A stretch of 64,000 bases of DNA from Desulfuromonas thiophila. Its GTDB lineage: Bacteria > Desulfobacterota > Desulfuromonadia > Desulfuromonadales > Desulfuromonadaceae. A program made the translations under genes and the position numbers. Below the pieces are notes generated by a model, which was not told where the DNA came from, searched no databases, and saw only the letters and a program-made list of their open reading frames with translations. Shown piece after piece: positions 21,652-29,956 of this stretch. The number at the start of each line of letters is the position of its first letter. Within the stretch, counting starts at the first letter, position 1. The stretch lies in the NCBI RefSeq assembly GCF_900101955.1, contig NZ_FNAQ01000001.1, forward strand, positions 1 to 64,000, given 5' to 3'.

Positions 21652-22617
21652 ATGAGCGAATCTGCCGAGGGCCGTATCCGTCTGGGGATCAGTTCCTGTC
21701 TGCTGGGCAACCGGGTGCGTTACGATGGCGGCCACAAGCTGGATACCTATCTGCGCGATGTGCTGGGCACCTATGTTGATTATGTGGCGGTTTGCCCCGA
21801 GGTGGAGGTGGGCCTGCCGATACCGCGCGAAGCCCTGCGGCTGGTGGCCCGCCCGGATGGCGAGGTGCGGCTGGTATTTTCGCGCAGCGGTGGGGACATC
21901 ACCGAACCGATGCGCGACTGGGCGCGGCGGCGGGTGGCGGAACTGGAACAGGAGCAGCTCGACGGTTTCATCTTCAAAGCCAAGTCGCCCAGCAGCGGCA
22001 TGGAGCGGGTAAAGCTCTACGATGGCAGCGGCATGCCGCGCAAGCAGGGCGTTGGTCTGTTTGCCGGCATCTTCATGGAGCATTTTCCGCTGCTGCCGGT
22101 GGAGGAGGACGGCCGTCTCAACGATGCCGGCCTGCGGGAAAACTTCATCGCTAGTATCTTCACCCTGCAGCGCCTGCGTCACAGCCTGGCGCAGCAGCCC
22201 GGCCTGGGCACCCTGGTGGCGTTTCACAGTCGTCACAAGCTGTTGCTGTTGTCGCGCAGTCCGCAGCTTTATCGTGAGCTGGGCCGGCTGGTGGCGACGG
22301 CCGCCAGCGCGCCCTTCGAAGACGCCTTTGCCCGCTATCGTGTGCTGCTGCTCAAGGCGCTCAAGACCCGGCCGACGGTAAAAAAGCACATCAACGTGCT
22401 GCAGCATATTCTGGGCTATTTCAAGCAGTACCTCAGCGCCGACGAAAAGCAGGAGGCGCTGGAACTGATCGAGCAGTATCGCGCCGGGCTGGTGCCGCTG
22501 ATCGTGCCGGTGACGCTGCTCAACCATTTTGTGCGCAAGTACGATAACGCCTATCTGCGCCAGCAGGTTTACCTGCAGCCGCATCCGCGCGAACTGAAGC
22601 TGCTCAACCACGTGTGA
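21652..22617 (+). CDS. DUF523/DUF1722 (YbgA-type) protein
   Basis: A 321-residue two-domain protein. The N-terminal DUF523 part has LGISSCLLGNRVRYDGGHK and VAVCPEVEVGLPIPREALRLV (conserved Cys and Glu). The C-terminal DUF1722 (YbgA) part runs from about 180, with FHSRHKLLLLSRSP. ATG 21652 follows GGGAGG at 7 nt and is preferred over 21637. This two-domain arrangement is common in bacteria. Roles in thiol or DNA-damage biology have been proposed but I see nothing here to decide. Confidence 0.88.
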   Translation: MSESAEGRIRLGISSCLLGNRVRYDGGHKLDTYLRDVLGTYVDYVAVCPEVEVGLPIPREALRLVARPDGEVRLVFSRSGGDITEPMRDWARRRVAELEQEQLDGFIFKAKSPSSGMERVKLYDGSGMPRKQGVGLFAGIFMEHFPLLPVEEDGRLNDAGLRENFIASIFTLQRLRHSLAQQPGLGTLVAFHSRHKLLLLSRSPQLYRELGRLVATAASAPFEDAFARYRVLLLKALKTRPTVKKHINVLQHILGYFKQYLSADEKQEALELIEQYRAGLVPLIVPVTLLNHFVRKYDNAYLRQQVYLQPHPRELKLLNHV

Positions 22618-22659
22618 TGGCGGCGCGTCCTTCCCTTTCGCCCGGCCGGCAAGGGGAAT

Positions 22660-22701
22660 GTGACAGCGGTCACTGGCGTCGGCGGCGTTCTCGGTTATAC
22701 T
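22660..22701 (+). promoter_or_regulatory. Probable encapsulin operon promoter/operator
   Basis: A perfect inverted repeat GTGAC-AGCG-GTCAC (22660-22673) lies 22 bp upstream of a -10-like TATACT (22696-22701), about 80 nt before the ferritin start. No strong -35 is present, which fits an activator-dependent promoter. The regulator is not identified. Confidence 0.45.
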
Positions 22702-22779
22702 CGCACATCAGCTGCCGTGGCGGCGCACGAAGGGCGTGTCGCTGCGGATTTTCGCCCGCATTCTCCAAGGAGGACCGCT

Positions 22780-23154
22780 ATGCCCGATTTTGGCAATCCT
22801 TTTCACGTGCTCAAGCAGGACCGCCTGCTGACCCACGCCGAGCTGGTGCGCGCCATCCGCTTCATGGTGGCGGCCGAGTACGAAGCCATCCAGCTCTATC
22901 AGCAGCTGGCCGAATCGACCGACAATGTGCTGGCCCAGCAGGTGCTCAACGATATCGCCGACGAGGAAAAGGTTCATGCCGGCGAGTTTTTGCGCCTGCT
23001 CAAGGAACTCGACCCGGCCGAGGAGGGCTTCTACCAGCAGGGCGCCCAAGAGGTGGAGGAGGAGTTTCTCGGCGCGGCGCCGGCCGCTGGCGCGGCGGCA
23101 ACGGCAAGCGGTGGAGCCGGTGCCGGTCTGGGGATCGGCAGTCTCAAGAAATAA
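22780..23154 (+). CDS. Encapsulated ferritin-like protein (EncFtn cargo)
   Basis: A 124-residue protein. Two helices carry ferroxidase ligands: AAEYEAIQLY (Glu about 33-35) and IADEEKVHAGEF (Glu about 62-63, His about 66). This is the half-ferritin pattern of EncFtn, which assembles its diiron site between subunits. After a Gly/Ala-rich linker the C-terminus ends LGIGSLKK, matching encapsulin cargo-loading peptides. AAGGAGG precedes the ATG. The shell gene begins 77 nt downstream, so iron oxidised by this protein would be stored inside the encapsulin. Confidence 0.93.
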   Translation: MPDFGNPFHVLKQDRLLTHAELVRAIRFMVAAEYEAIQLYQQLAESTDNVLAQQVLNDIADEEKVHAGEFLRLLKELDPAEEGFYQQGAQEVEEEFLGAAPAAGAAATASGGAGAGLGIGSLKK

Positions 23155-23231
23155 GGCGTTGCTAAAACACCTGACGCCGCAAGGCCAGGTGTGTCGCTAT
23201 CAGGCAATAATTTCCGAAAGGAGTGATCATC

Positions 23232-24032
23232 ATGGACTTACTGCGCAGAGAACTGGCGCCCATCAGCCCGCAGGGCTGGGCCGAAATCGATGCCCTGGCG
23301 CGCGAAACCCTGGTCGCCAGCCTGTCGGGCCGCAAGTTTGTCGATGTCGCCGGCCCCTTTGGCATCGGCCACGCCTGCGTCACCCTCGGCCGCCTGGCCG
23401 TCGGCAAGGATCAGCGCGTAGGCAATGTCGGCTACGGTATCCATCAGGTGCAGCCGCTGGTGGAGGCGCGGGTCAACTTCAGCCTGCAGACCTGGGAATT
23501 GGACAATATCGAACGCGGCGCGCGCGATATCCAGCTTGATGCGCTGGTGGCGGCCTGTCGCGAGATTGCCCTGTTCGAGGAACGGGCGCTGTACGAGGGT
23601 TTCGCGCCGGCCGGCATTGTCGGATTGCAAGCCGCCGTGCAGGCCGATGCCCTGCCGCTGCAGCTTGACATGGATGCGCTGGTCGATGCCGTGTCGGAAG
23701 GTCAGGCGCGCATGCTCAAGGAGGGTGTCGAGGGCGCCGCCAATCTGGTGGTGTCGCCGGCCATCTGGAAATTTCTCGCCCGCAGCGCACCGGGCGGCAC
23801 CCTGCGCGCCATTGTCGAACAGCAGATCGGCGGCAAGGTAATCTATTCCGAATGCGTGCGCGACGCGCTGCTGGTGGCCAGCCGCGGCGGCGATCTGGAG
23901 CTGACCGTCGGCCAGGATCTGGCCATCGGCTATCACAGCCACAGCGCCAGTGAGATTCAGCTGTTTGTTACCGAGTCCTTCACCTTCCGGCTGGTGGCGC
24001 CGGAAGCCGTGGTCGGCTTCGCCCTGGCCTGA
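23232..24032 (+). CDS. Encapsulin shell protein (family 1)
   Basis: A 266-residue protein with the HK97-like encapsulin fold. It begins MDLLRRELAPISPQGWAEIDALARETL and includes SGRKFVDVAGPFG, a region that forms the cargo-peptide pocket, and ends FTFRLVAPEAVVGFALA. ATG 23232 follows GAAAGGAG; a GTG at 23223 is an alternative start. It forms the icosahedral protein compartment for the ferritin cargo encoded just upstream. A strong terminator follows. Confidence 0.95.
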   Translation: MDLLRRELAPISPQGWAEIDALARETLVASLSGRKFVDVAGPFGIGHACVTLGRLAVGKDQRVGNVGYGIHQVQPLVEARVNFSLQTWELDNIERGARDIQLDALVAACREIALFEERALYEGFAPAGIVGLQAAVQADALPLQLDMDALVDAVSEGQARMLKEGVEGAANLVVSPAIWKFLARSAPGGTLRAIVEQQIGGKVIYSECVRDALLVASRGGDLELTVGQDLAIGYHSHSASEIQLFVTESFTFRLVAPEAVVGFALA

Positions 24033-24051
24033 TCTGCCGGCCCTGCCGCGT

Positions 24052-24090
24052 AAAAAGCCCCGTCAACCCTGCTGTTGACGGGGCTTTTTT
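24052..24090 (+). terminator. Rho-independent terminator of the encapsulin operon
   Basis: The stem AAAAAGCCCCGTCAA / TTGACGGGGCTTTTT with an 8-nt loop is followed by a T-run, 20 nt after the encapsulin stop. Confidence 0.95.
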
Positions 24091-24092
24091 AA

Positions 24093-24366
24093 CTTTAAAT
24101 TTTGCTGAATTTCAGCTAATAGACGTTAGAAACATTTACGGATTGATGGGCTGAGGCTCGGGGTGACATGTGGTGGTCAGGGCGTGAAATACAGGTCTTT
24201 ATAAAACGGGGCCGTGATTGATGGCGGTCTCGCAATTGGCTGATTTTTTAAGGTAAAAACCGTATAGTGGTTATTTCTAGAGAGATTTATACAGCTTCGG
24301 CTTTCTTTGCCGGAGGTTTTATACAGAACTGTCTATTTGTTGTTATATGAAATAAAAGGAACAAAC
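24093..24366. other. AT-rich intergenic region before the lipoprotein hydrolase
   Basis: Composition changes sharply to AT-rich after the encapsulin terminator and stays so through the next gene. A TATAGT hexamer near 24266 could be a -10 element but has no well-spaced -35. No ORF, repeat array or RNA gene is evident. Confidence 0.35.
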
Positions 24367-25251
24367 ATGAAAAAACAGATATTATTTATATTAATAATTT
24401 TACTCCTATTATCAGGATGTGCGAGCAACCAGCTTTCTCTCAGGCATGATGTCGCATTGTCTTTTGACTCAGAACGTATCGCTTATGATGTGGTCGGCAA
24501 AGGAAAAACCGCGCTGATTTTTATTCACGGCTGGAGTTGTGACGGACGTTACTGGCAGAAACAAATTCCTGTATTCGCAAAAGAGTATCAAGTGATCACA
24601 GTTGATTTGGCTGGTCATGGACATTCTTCACTAGATAGATCTGAGTTTTCAATTTTGTCTTTCGCCAACGATGTGAAAGCAGTTATTGATAAAGAAAATA
24701 TTAATAGAGCTATTTTGATCGGGCATTCAATGGGAGGCGGTGTAATTGCAGAAGCGGCCAGATTAATGCCACAAAAAGTAGTTGGGATTGTAGGAATTGA
24801 TACCTTACAAAATGTCGCGGAGCGCACCCCTCAAAATGTAATTGATGAAATGGTAAAACCCTTTGAAGCTGATTTCAAAAGAGCCGCACAGAATTTTGTT
24901 GCACCAATGTTTCCGAAAGGCACTGATCAACAATTGATGAATTGGGTAAAAGAAGATATGTCTTCTGCCCCAAAGGAAGTTGCTTTAAGTGCCTTTCGCA
25001 ACTATCTAGGTCAGTATGTAAACGGAGAGGCTGCCATTGTATTTAAAGATATCACTATTCCTGTGGTCTCCATAAATGCAAGATTATGGCCGACAGCACC
25101 TGAAGAAAACAAAAAGCATATAAAAAACTATCAACTTTTTTATATTGAAGAAACAGGTCACTTTCCAATGCTGGAAAAGCCAGAAGAATTTAATATGCTG
25201 TTACAAAAAGCCCTTAACTCCATAGAATCAAAAAGTAATAAAAACATATAA
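24367..25251 (+). CDS. Lipoprotein alpha/beta hydrolase
   Basis: A 294-residue protein. The lipoprotein signal has a Lys start and lipobox LLSGC (Cys about 18). Alpha/beta-hydrolase elements follow: oxyanion-hole IFIHGWS near 52-58, nucleophile elbow GHSMGG (Ser about 121) and the late His in EETGHFPMLEKPEEF. The usual acid after strand 6 or 7 is not obvious. ATG 24367 follows AAAGGA. The gene is very AT-rich compared with its neighbours and uses many AAA/ATT codons, a sign of recent transfer. The substrate is unknown. Confidence 0.82.
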   Translation: MKKQILFILIILLLLSGCASNQLSLRHDVALSFDSERIAYDVVGKGKTALIFIHGWSCDGRYWQKQIPVFAKEYQVITVDLAGHGHSSLDRSEFSILSFANDVKAVIDKENINRAILIGHSMGGGVIAEAARLMPQKVVGIVGIDTLQNVAERTPQNVIDEMVKPFEADFKRAAQNFVAPMFPKGTDQQLMNWVKEDMSSAPKEVALSAFRNYLGQYVNGEAAIVFKDITIPVVSINARLWPTAPEENKKHIKNYQLFYIEETGHFPMLEKPEEFNMLLQKALNSIESKSNKNI

Positions 25252-25333
25252 CCAATAAATTCAGCAGACACAAAAAGCCGCGCCGCTGATTTAATCGTTA
25301 GAAGCTTGAGAAAAAGCAGGAGAACCTTTCGTA

Positions 25334-26272
25334 ATGCCACTATTTGAGATGTCTGGGGAAAGTCTTGTTCCTGTGGAGCAAGCGAACTTTGCTCTGGAGA
25401 AGGATCTACAGACCCTTATTGAGAGGAATCTTGCAGCGGTGTTTAACTGCCGTTTTGTTGCTTCAGAGTTCTCAACGGGTGCATTGCATGCCGGGCGCAT
25501 AGATAGCCTGGCCTTGTCCGAGGACAACAATCCCGTAATCATTGAATACAAGAAAGTCGAATCTTCCGAGCTTATAAACCAGAGCCTTTTCTATCTGCAC
25601 TGGATTCAAGATCACAAGGGTGATTTTGAAATAGCCGTTCAGCGGGCGCTCGGAAACAGCGTTGAGGTCGATTGGTCCAATGTTCGAGTTATCTGCATTG
25701 CACCGAACTATAAGAAATACGATCTACATGCGGTTCAAGTGATGGGAGCGAATATAGAGCTATGGAAGTACCGCCTGTTCAAGAACGGTTTCATTTATCT
25801 TGAAGAGGTGTTCCAGGCAACGAAGGTCACCGCATCGTCGTCTTCTGTCGATGGAGGGAAAAACCCGGTCATGGTGGAGGCTGGGAAAAAGGCAGCTCAG
25901 GTACGCGCTACAGCCACTTATGAATTCAATGAACACCTTGAGGGTAAGCCTGCACACATCCAGTCACTTATGCACTGCATTCGGGAATTCATTGTTGGGC
26001 TCGACCCGGCTATCGATGAAGTGCCAAAGAAATTCTACGTTGCTTACAAAATTTCTCAGAATATCGTTTGCATGGAACCGAAGAGTCGAAACATTAAGCT
26101 GTTTGTAAAACTCAGTGCTGCCGATGTTGAGTCACCACCGAAGTTCTATCGTGACGTTACGGAAATCGGGCACTATGGCACGGGCGATACTGAATTCACG
26201 ATTTCGTCGGAGCAAGATTTTGAACTGATTAAGCCATACATTGAAACGGCGTACAACAAGGTTGGCGGGTAA
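25334..26272 (+). CDS. Predicted PD-(D/E)xK nuclease with DUF5655-type C-terminus
   Basis: A 312-residue protein. Residues about 15-150 look like a restriction-endonuclease fold: GRIDSLAL (Asp about 57) and PVIIEYKK (Glu about 71, Lys about 73) form a PD-(D/E)xK active site. The C-terminal region (about 205-312), with FVAYKISQN-like FYVAYKISQNIVCMEPK, resembles the DUF5655 domain. GC is intermediate. It sits 82 nt after the hydrolase on the same strand, in a pocket unlike the flanking DNA. Such nucleases occur in mobile or defence contexts; no partner methylase is present here. Confidence 0.72.
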   Translation: MPLFEMSGESLVPVEQANFALEKDLQTLIERNLAAVFNCRFVASEFSTGALHAGRIDSLALSEDNNPVIIEYKKVESSELINQSLFYLHWIQDHKGDFEIAVQRALGNSVEVDWSNVRVICIAPNYKKYDLHAVQVMGANIELWKYRLFKNGFIYLEEVFQATKVTASSSSVDGGKNPVMVEAGKKAAQVRATATYEFNEHLEGKPAHIQSLMHCIREFIVGLDPAIDEVPKKFYVAYKISQNIVCMEPKSRNIKLFVKLSAADVESPPKFYRDVTEIGHYGTGDTEFTISSEQDFELIKPYIETAYNKVGG

Positions 26273-26388
26273 CGCTTCTGGCACGGCGCTCCAGCCGACC
26301 GGTTACCCGCTGTGCTCGATTGCCGCCGCTTACCCCGGCCGTTAAGCCCCCTTTCATCCCTTCAGCGGCTTCTCGCCGGTGCACCAGA

Positions 26389-27471
26389 TCAGGCATCAGC
26401 GGCTTGCCAGGGCTGGCCGTAGCGGCCGGCGAAGAGGAAATCGCTGGTGGGGCGGCGCGGCCGGCGCTGCTGGTCACGCTGCCACAGTTCGGCGCTGGCG
26501 GCGTCTTCCTGGTCGCCGGTGTAGCCGATGGCCAGCACGGCGACGGGGCGCACGGTTTCCGGCACGGCAAAGGTCGCGGCGGCGGCTGCCGGATCGAAGC
26601 CGGACATGGGGTGCACCTGCAGGCCACGGGCGCCGGCCTCGATCTGCAGGTTGCCGGTCGCCAGACCCAGATCGTGGGCTGCTGTCGGGTTGGGTTTGCC
26701 GTTGGCGCTGAACTGGCGCTGGCACAGGCACAGCACCAGAACCGGCGCCCGGCCCGCCCATTCCTGATTGCCCGGCACCAGGCAGGCGAGCAGCTGGGCG
26801 AAGGCCTCGCTGCCGCGCTCGGTCAGCAGGTAGCGCCAGGGCTGTTCGTTGTAGGCCGACGGCGCCCAGCGAGCCGCCTCGAACAGGGCCGCCAGGTCGG
26901 CGCCGGCGACGGGCCGGGGCGCGAAGACATAGGGGCTGAAGCGGGAGCGCAGGAGCGGATGCAGGGGGGTGGCGGCCGGTGCCAGCAGATCGGCGGCCAA
27001 CACCGGCTGATCGGCCAGGGAGGTTTCATAGCGCAGGGCGGCCAACAGGCCCTGCTCGCGTTCCGGCCCGACCAGCGGATAGCAGCGGATCAGCGCGTCC
27101 GGCACGCTGCGCGGCCGACCGCTGGCGGTTTCGACAAAGACCCAGTCGGTCTGGGCCTGGGCCAGCAGCATGCCGTCGGGGCAGCGCACGAAGCGGTACT
27201 TACGCAGCGAGCGCACCTTGCGCAGATCGCTGACCCAGGTTTGCAGTTCGATAATCTGACCCGGCAGGGCGGGCTGCAGGTATTCGATTTCGTGCCGCCG
27301 CGCCACCCAGGTGCAACCCAGCGGTTCGAGAATGGCCAGGCCACCCTGGGCGCGGGAGTGGGCGATGGCGACCTGCTGCATCCAGCGGATGTATTCGACA
27401 TTGTTGACATGGCCGTTTTCGTCGGTCATGGCGGCGGTGACGCGCAGACGCTGACGGAAGATGTCGGACAT
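26389..27471 (-). CDS. Acyl-CoA thioesterase / nitroreductase fusion
   Basis: A 360-residue protein with two domains. Residues about 1-135 are a hotdog (4HBT) thioesterase: TDENGHVNNVEYIRWMQQVAIAHS carries the catalytic region, then RRHEIEYLQPALPGQIIELQTWV. Residues about 172-355 are a flavin nitroreductase fold: LRSRFSPYVFAPRPV, then ARWAPSAYNEQPWRYLL and AAHDLGLATGNLQIEAGARGLQVHPMSGFD. The join lies in one uninterrupted frame. ATG 27471 follows GGGAG; upstream in-frame codons lack support. Each domain is normally a separate protein. Substrates are unknown. Confidence 0.87.
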   Translation of the reverse strand: MSDIFRQRLRVTAAMTDENGHVNNVEYIRWMQQVAIAHSRAQGGLAILEPLGCTWVARRHEIEYLQPALPGQIIELQTWVSDLRKVRSLRKYRFVRCPDGMLLAQAQTDWVFVETASGRPRSVPDALIRCYPLVGPEREQGLLAALRYETSLADQPVLAADLLAPAATPLHPLLRSRFSPYVFAPRPVAGADLAALFEAARWAPSAYNEQPWRYLLTERGSEAFAQLLACLVPGNQEWAGRAPVLVLCLCQRQFSANGKPNPTAAHDLGLATGNLQIEAGARGLQVHPMSGFDPAAAAATFAVPETVRPVAVLAIGYTGDQEDAASAELWQRDQQRRPRRPTSDFLFAGRYGQPWQAADA

Positions 27472-27655
27472 GGATTTCTCCCTTGCGAGCAGTTGATGGA
27501 AGGCGGAGCGGCAATGCGACCCCAGCCTAGCACGGCCGAACGCTGCCGGCCAGACCCTGACCGGGGCGGCTGTGCATCCGCACAGTGGCGGCAGGGGCAG
27601 TCGCCGCCGAAAAAATGCGCGGCTCACGCTGTTGGCGGCTGGCGGGCTCTGCTAG

Positions 27656-27769
27656 AGTCACCACCATCAACGCCTGTTGTGGCAGGCAGGCGCTGAAACC
27701 TCCTTTCTTCCTTGTTTCACGACGAAGCCGAACCGGCTGCCTCCCCGGTTCGGCTTCGTCATTTTTTTT
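27656..27769 (+). ncRNA. Candidate small RNA ending in a rightward terminator
   Basis: A strong hairpin (GACGAAGCCGAACC 27721-27734 paired with GGTTCGGCTTCGTC 27747-27760) is followed by eight T residues on the + strand. Both flanking genes run leftward, so no coding transcript explains this terminator orientation. A TAGAGT -10-like hexamer near 27654 could start a roughly 110-nt RNA. The promoter is weak, so this is a hypothesis. The terminator itself is clear and overlaps the stop codon of the opposite-strand gene. Confidence 0.35.
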
Positions 27770-29801
27770 GCCGGCCGCAGGCGCTGTCCGATCCAGCGGT
27801 AGCGGTGGGGCTGCAGCTGGCGCAGGGCTGGGCCGGCGGCAGAAACAGATCCTGCGGATGGTGGCGCACCTGCTCCCGCAGGCGGTGGTAAAGCGGCCGC
27901 AGCCGGCTCAGGCGGGTTTCGCGGGCGCGCAGGGCCACCCACAGGGCCAGGGCGAAGCTTAGCCACAGGTTGACGCCGCCGATCAGCAGCACGTTGGCAA
28001 AGGCCTGCAGCAGCACGGGCAGGCTTAACTCGGCGCTGCCGCTGACATAGCCGAGATTGGCGGCGGAAAAAGCGATGTGGCGAATATCGAGGGGCAGGCC
28101 GGCGAGCTGGCCGACAAAGGGGGTAATGCCCAGCAGCAGGCCGAAACCGAAATGGCTGGCCAGGGCGCCGCTGTTGTCGTGCAGATAGTCGGCCAGCTGC
28201 TGGCGGCGGCGCTCGTTCAGCAGGCGTGTGAGCAAGGGATGGTGGCGCAGGCGGGCGCGCAGATCGACATAGGCGGCGCGGTTGTCGAAAAAGCCGGCGA
28301 TCAGGCCGGAGAGAAACAGCCAGACGCCGGCGATGGCGGCATGGAACAGGGCCAGGCCGGTGAAGGGGCGCAGCTGTTTGAGCTGGTAGGCCACCGCCTC
28401 GGTGTCGAGCAGGGGGGTGCTGCCGTACCAGGACCAGGCGCCGCCGAGCAGCAGGGCCACCAGCAGGGCGACGCCGAGGTTGCCGAGCACGGCGGCGAAC
28501 TGTGAGCGGTGCACCTCGATGAGCAGATCGGCCAGGCGCGCCACGTTGGCGCGGCCGGTTTCGCCCTGTTCGATGTGCTTGGCGATGCGGGCGGCCGTCA
28601 TGGCCGGCTGCTTGGTGGCGACGGTGCCGTGCAGCAGATGAATCAGCACGAAACCGCAGGCGTAATTGAGACTGACCAGCAGGGTCTGGGCCAGGGGCGG
28701 CAGTCCCAGCTTGCAGAGCTGGATCTTGGCCAGCGCCATCAGGGCGATGAGGATGCCGGCGCCGGCCGCCGAGGCCAGCATGCCAAGATATTCCAGGCGG
28801 TTGTGGCAGATATAGTGCTCGCCGTGATCGCTGCTGTTTTCGGTGACACTGCGGGCCAGCAGGCGCAGGTTGCGCTGCCACAGGCGGGCCAGGCTGTAGC
28901 GTTCGGCGCTGGCCCGCACCAGAGAGCGCAGCAAGGGCAGCAGGGCGGCCGGGGCGCCACGGTCGTCGGGGCTGTCCGGCTGCAGCAGCGCCAGCAGCTG
29001 GGCCATGCGTTCGAGGGTCTGCTCCAGTCGCTCCAGCAGATGGCCCAGGGCCAGGCTGGTCCCCTTGAGGACGGTGCGCTGGCGAAACTGGTCGAGCTGC
29101 TGGCGGCACTGGCTCAGCAGATGCTGGAGCTGGGGGAAGTCGCTGGCGCCTCCGGCCGGCAGCTGGCGCACCAGGCGGGCCACGGCGCGCTGCAGGCTGA
29201 CGAAACGACTGTCACTTTCGCACAGAATGGGGTCGAGCCGCAGCAGGTCGGGCTCCATTTCCTCGGCCGCCACCCAGATGGCCAGCATTTCCAGGGCGTA
29301 AAGGGCTTCATCGCGCAGGTGCTGCCGGGCCTGCTGGTGCAGACTGGCGGGAACCTGCCGGCTCAGGCTGTGCAGCAGGCGCAGCCAGCGGTCATCATCA
29401 ATTTGGCTGATCCAGTCACTGTGGCGGCCGTGGTGAAACAGCAGGGCCAGCACATCGCGCAGGCGTTGCCGGTCGAGGGGCGCCGGATTGAGCCGTTCAT
29501 ACAGGCGGGCGGCAAACTCGGTGGGAAAGCCGCGCCGCGAGAACAGCCCCAGGCTGACAAAGGCCGGGTACAGATGGGCGCGGCACAACCAGTGGCACAG
29601 GCGTTCGCCGAGAATCTGGGCGGCGGCCGGATCGTCTTCCAGGGCCTGCACCAGACGGTCGAAGCGGACGCGCTCGAAGCCTGGCTGATGCACCCAGTCG
29701 AGCATCTGACCGAGGCTGCCGATGGCATCGCCGCCTACCTGGTGGCGCAGGCGGTCGATCAGGGCGGTGGCGGTCGGGTCACTGACCAGGGGGCGGGACA
29801 A
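27759..29801 (-). CDS. 'Site-specific recombinase' family membrane protein (PF10136 type)
   Basis: A 680-residue protein. The N-terminal half is soluble and helical. From about 315 (HYICHNRLEYLGMLASAAGAGILIALMALAK) there are about seven hydrophobic segments. HYICHNRLEY, LNYACGFVLIHLLHGTVATKQPAMTAA and GALASHFGFGLLLG match the family long labelled 'site-specific recombinase Gcr'. Its multi-spanning nature makes a recombinase role doubtful, and no catalytic recombinase motif is seen. I would treat it as a conserved membrane protein of unknown function. It lies downstream of an MscS-type channel gene. Confidence 0.75.
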   Translation of the reverse strand: MSRPLVSDPTATALIDRLRHQVGGDAIGSLGQMLDWVHQPGFERVRFDRLVQALEDDPAAAQILGERLCHWLCRAHLYPAFVSLGLFSRRGFPTEFAARLYERLNPAPLDRQRLRDVLALLFHHGRHSDWISQIDDDRWLRLLHSLSRQVPASLHQQARQHLRDEALYALEMLAIWVAAEEMEPDLLRLDPILCESDSRFVSLQRAVARLVRQLPAGGASDFPQLQHLLSQCRQQLDQFRQRTVLKGTSLALGHLLERLEQTLERMAQLLALLQPDSPDDRGAPAALLPLLRSLVRASAERYSLARLWQRNLRLLARSVTENSSDHGEHYICHNRLEYLGMLASAAGAGILIALMALAKIQLCKLGLPPLAQTLLVSLNYACGFVLIHLLHGTVATKQPAMTAARIAKHIEQGETGRANVARLADLLIEVHRSQFAAVLGNLGVALLVALLLGGAWSWYGSTPLLDTEAVAYQLKQLRPFTGLALFHAAIAGVWLFLSGLIAGFFDNRAAYVDLRARLRHHPLLTRLLNERRRQQLADYLHDNSGALASHFGFGLLLGITPFVGQLAGLPLDIRHIAFSAANLGYVSGSAELSLPVLLQAFANVLLIGGVNLWLSFALALWVALRARETRLSRLRPLYHRLREQVRHHPQDLFLPPAQPCASCSPTATAGSDSACGRQKK

Positions 29802-29956
29802 GGTCGTGGCCTTTGCAAAGACAGGGGAGGAGCAGGATCATGGTGCGGTTCCTTCGCTGAAGGGGTAGCGGATGGCGCGCGCTCCGTGGCAACAGTGGCG
29901 CGGCCTGAATCTAACACGGCAGCCGCTGTTCTTCCGCGATTTTCTGCCGGCGCCGG

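Noticed and set aside
27759-29801. Taking the 'site-specific recombinase' label as evidence of a mobile element or island integrase
   Set aside because: The protein has about seven membrane segments and no recombinase catalytic motif; the name is historical.
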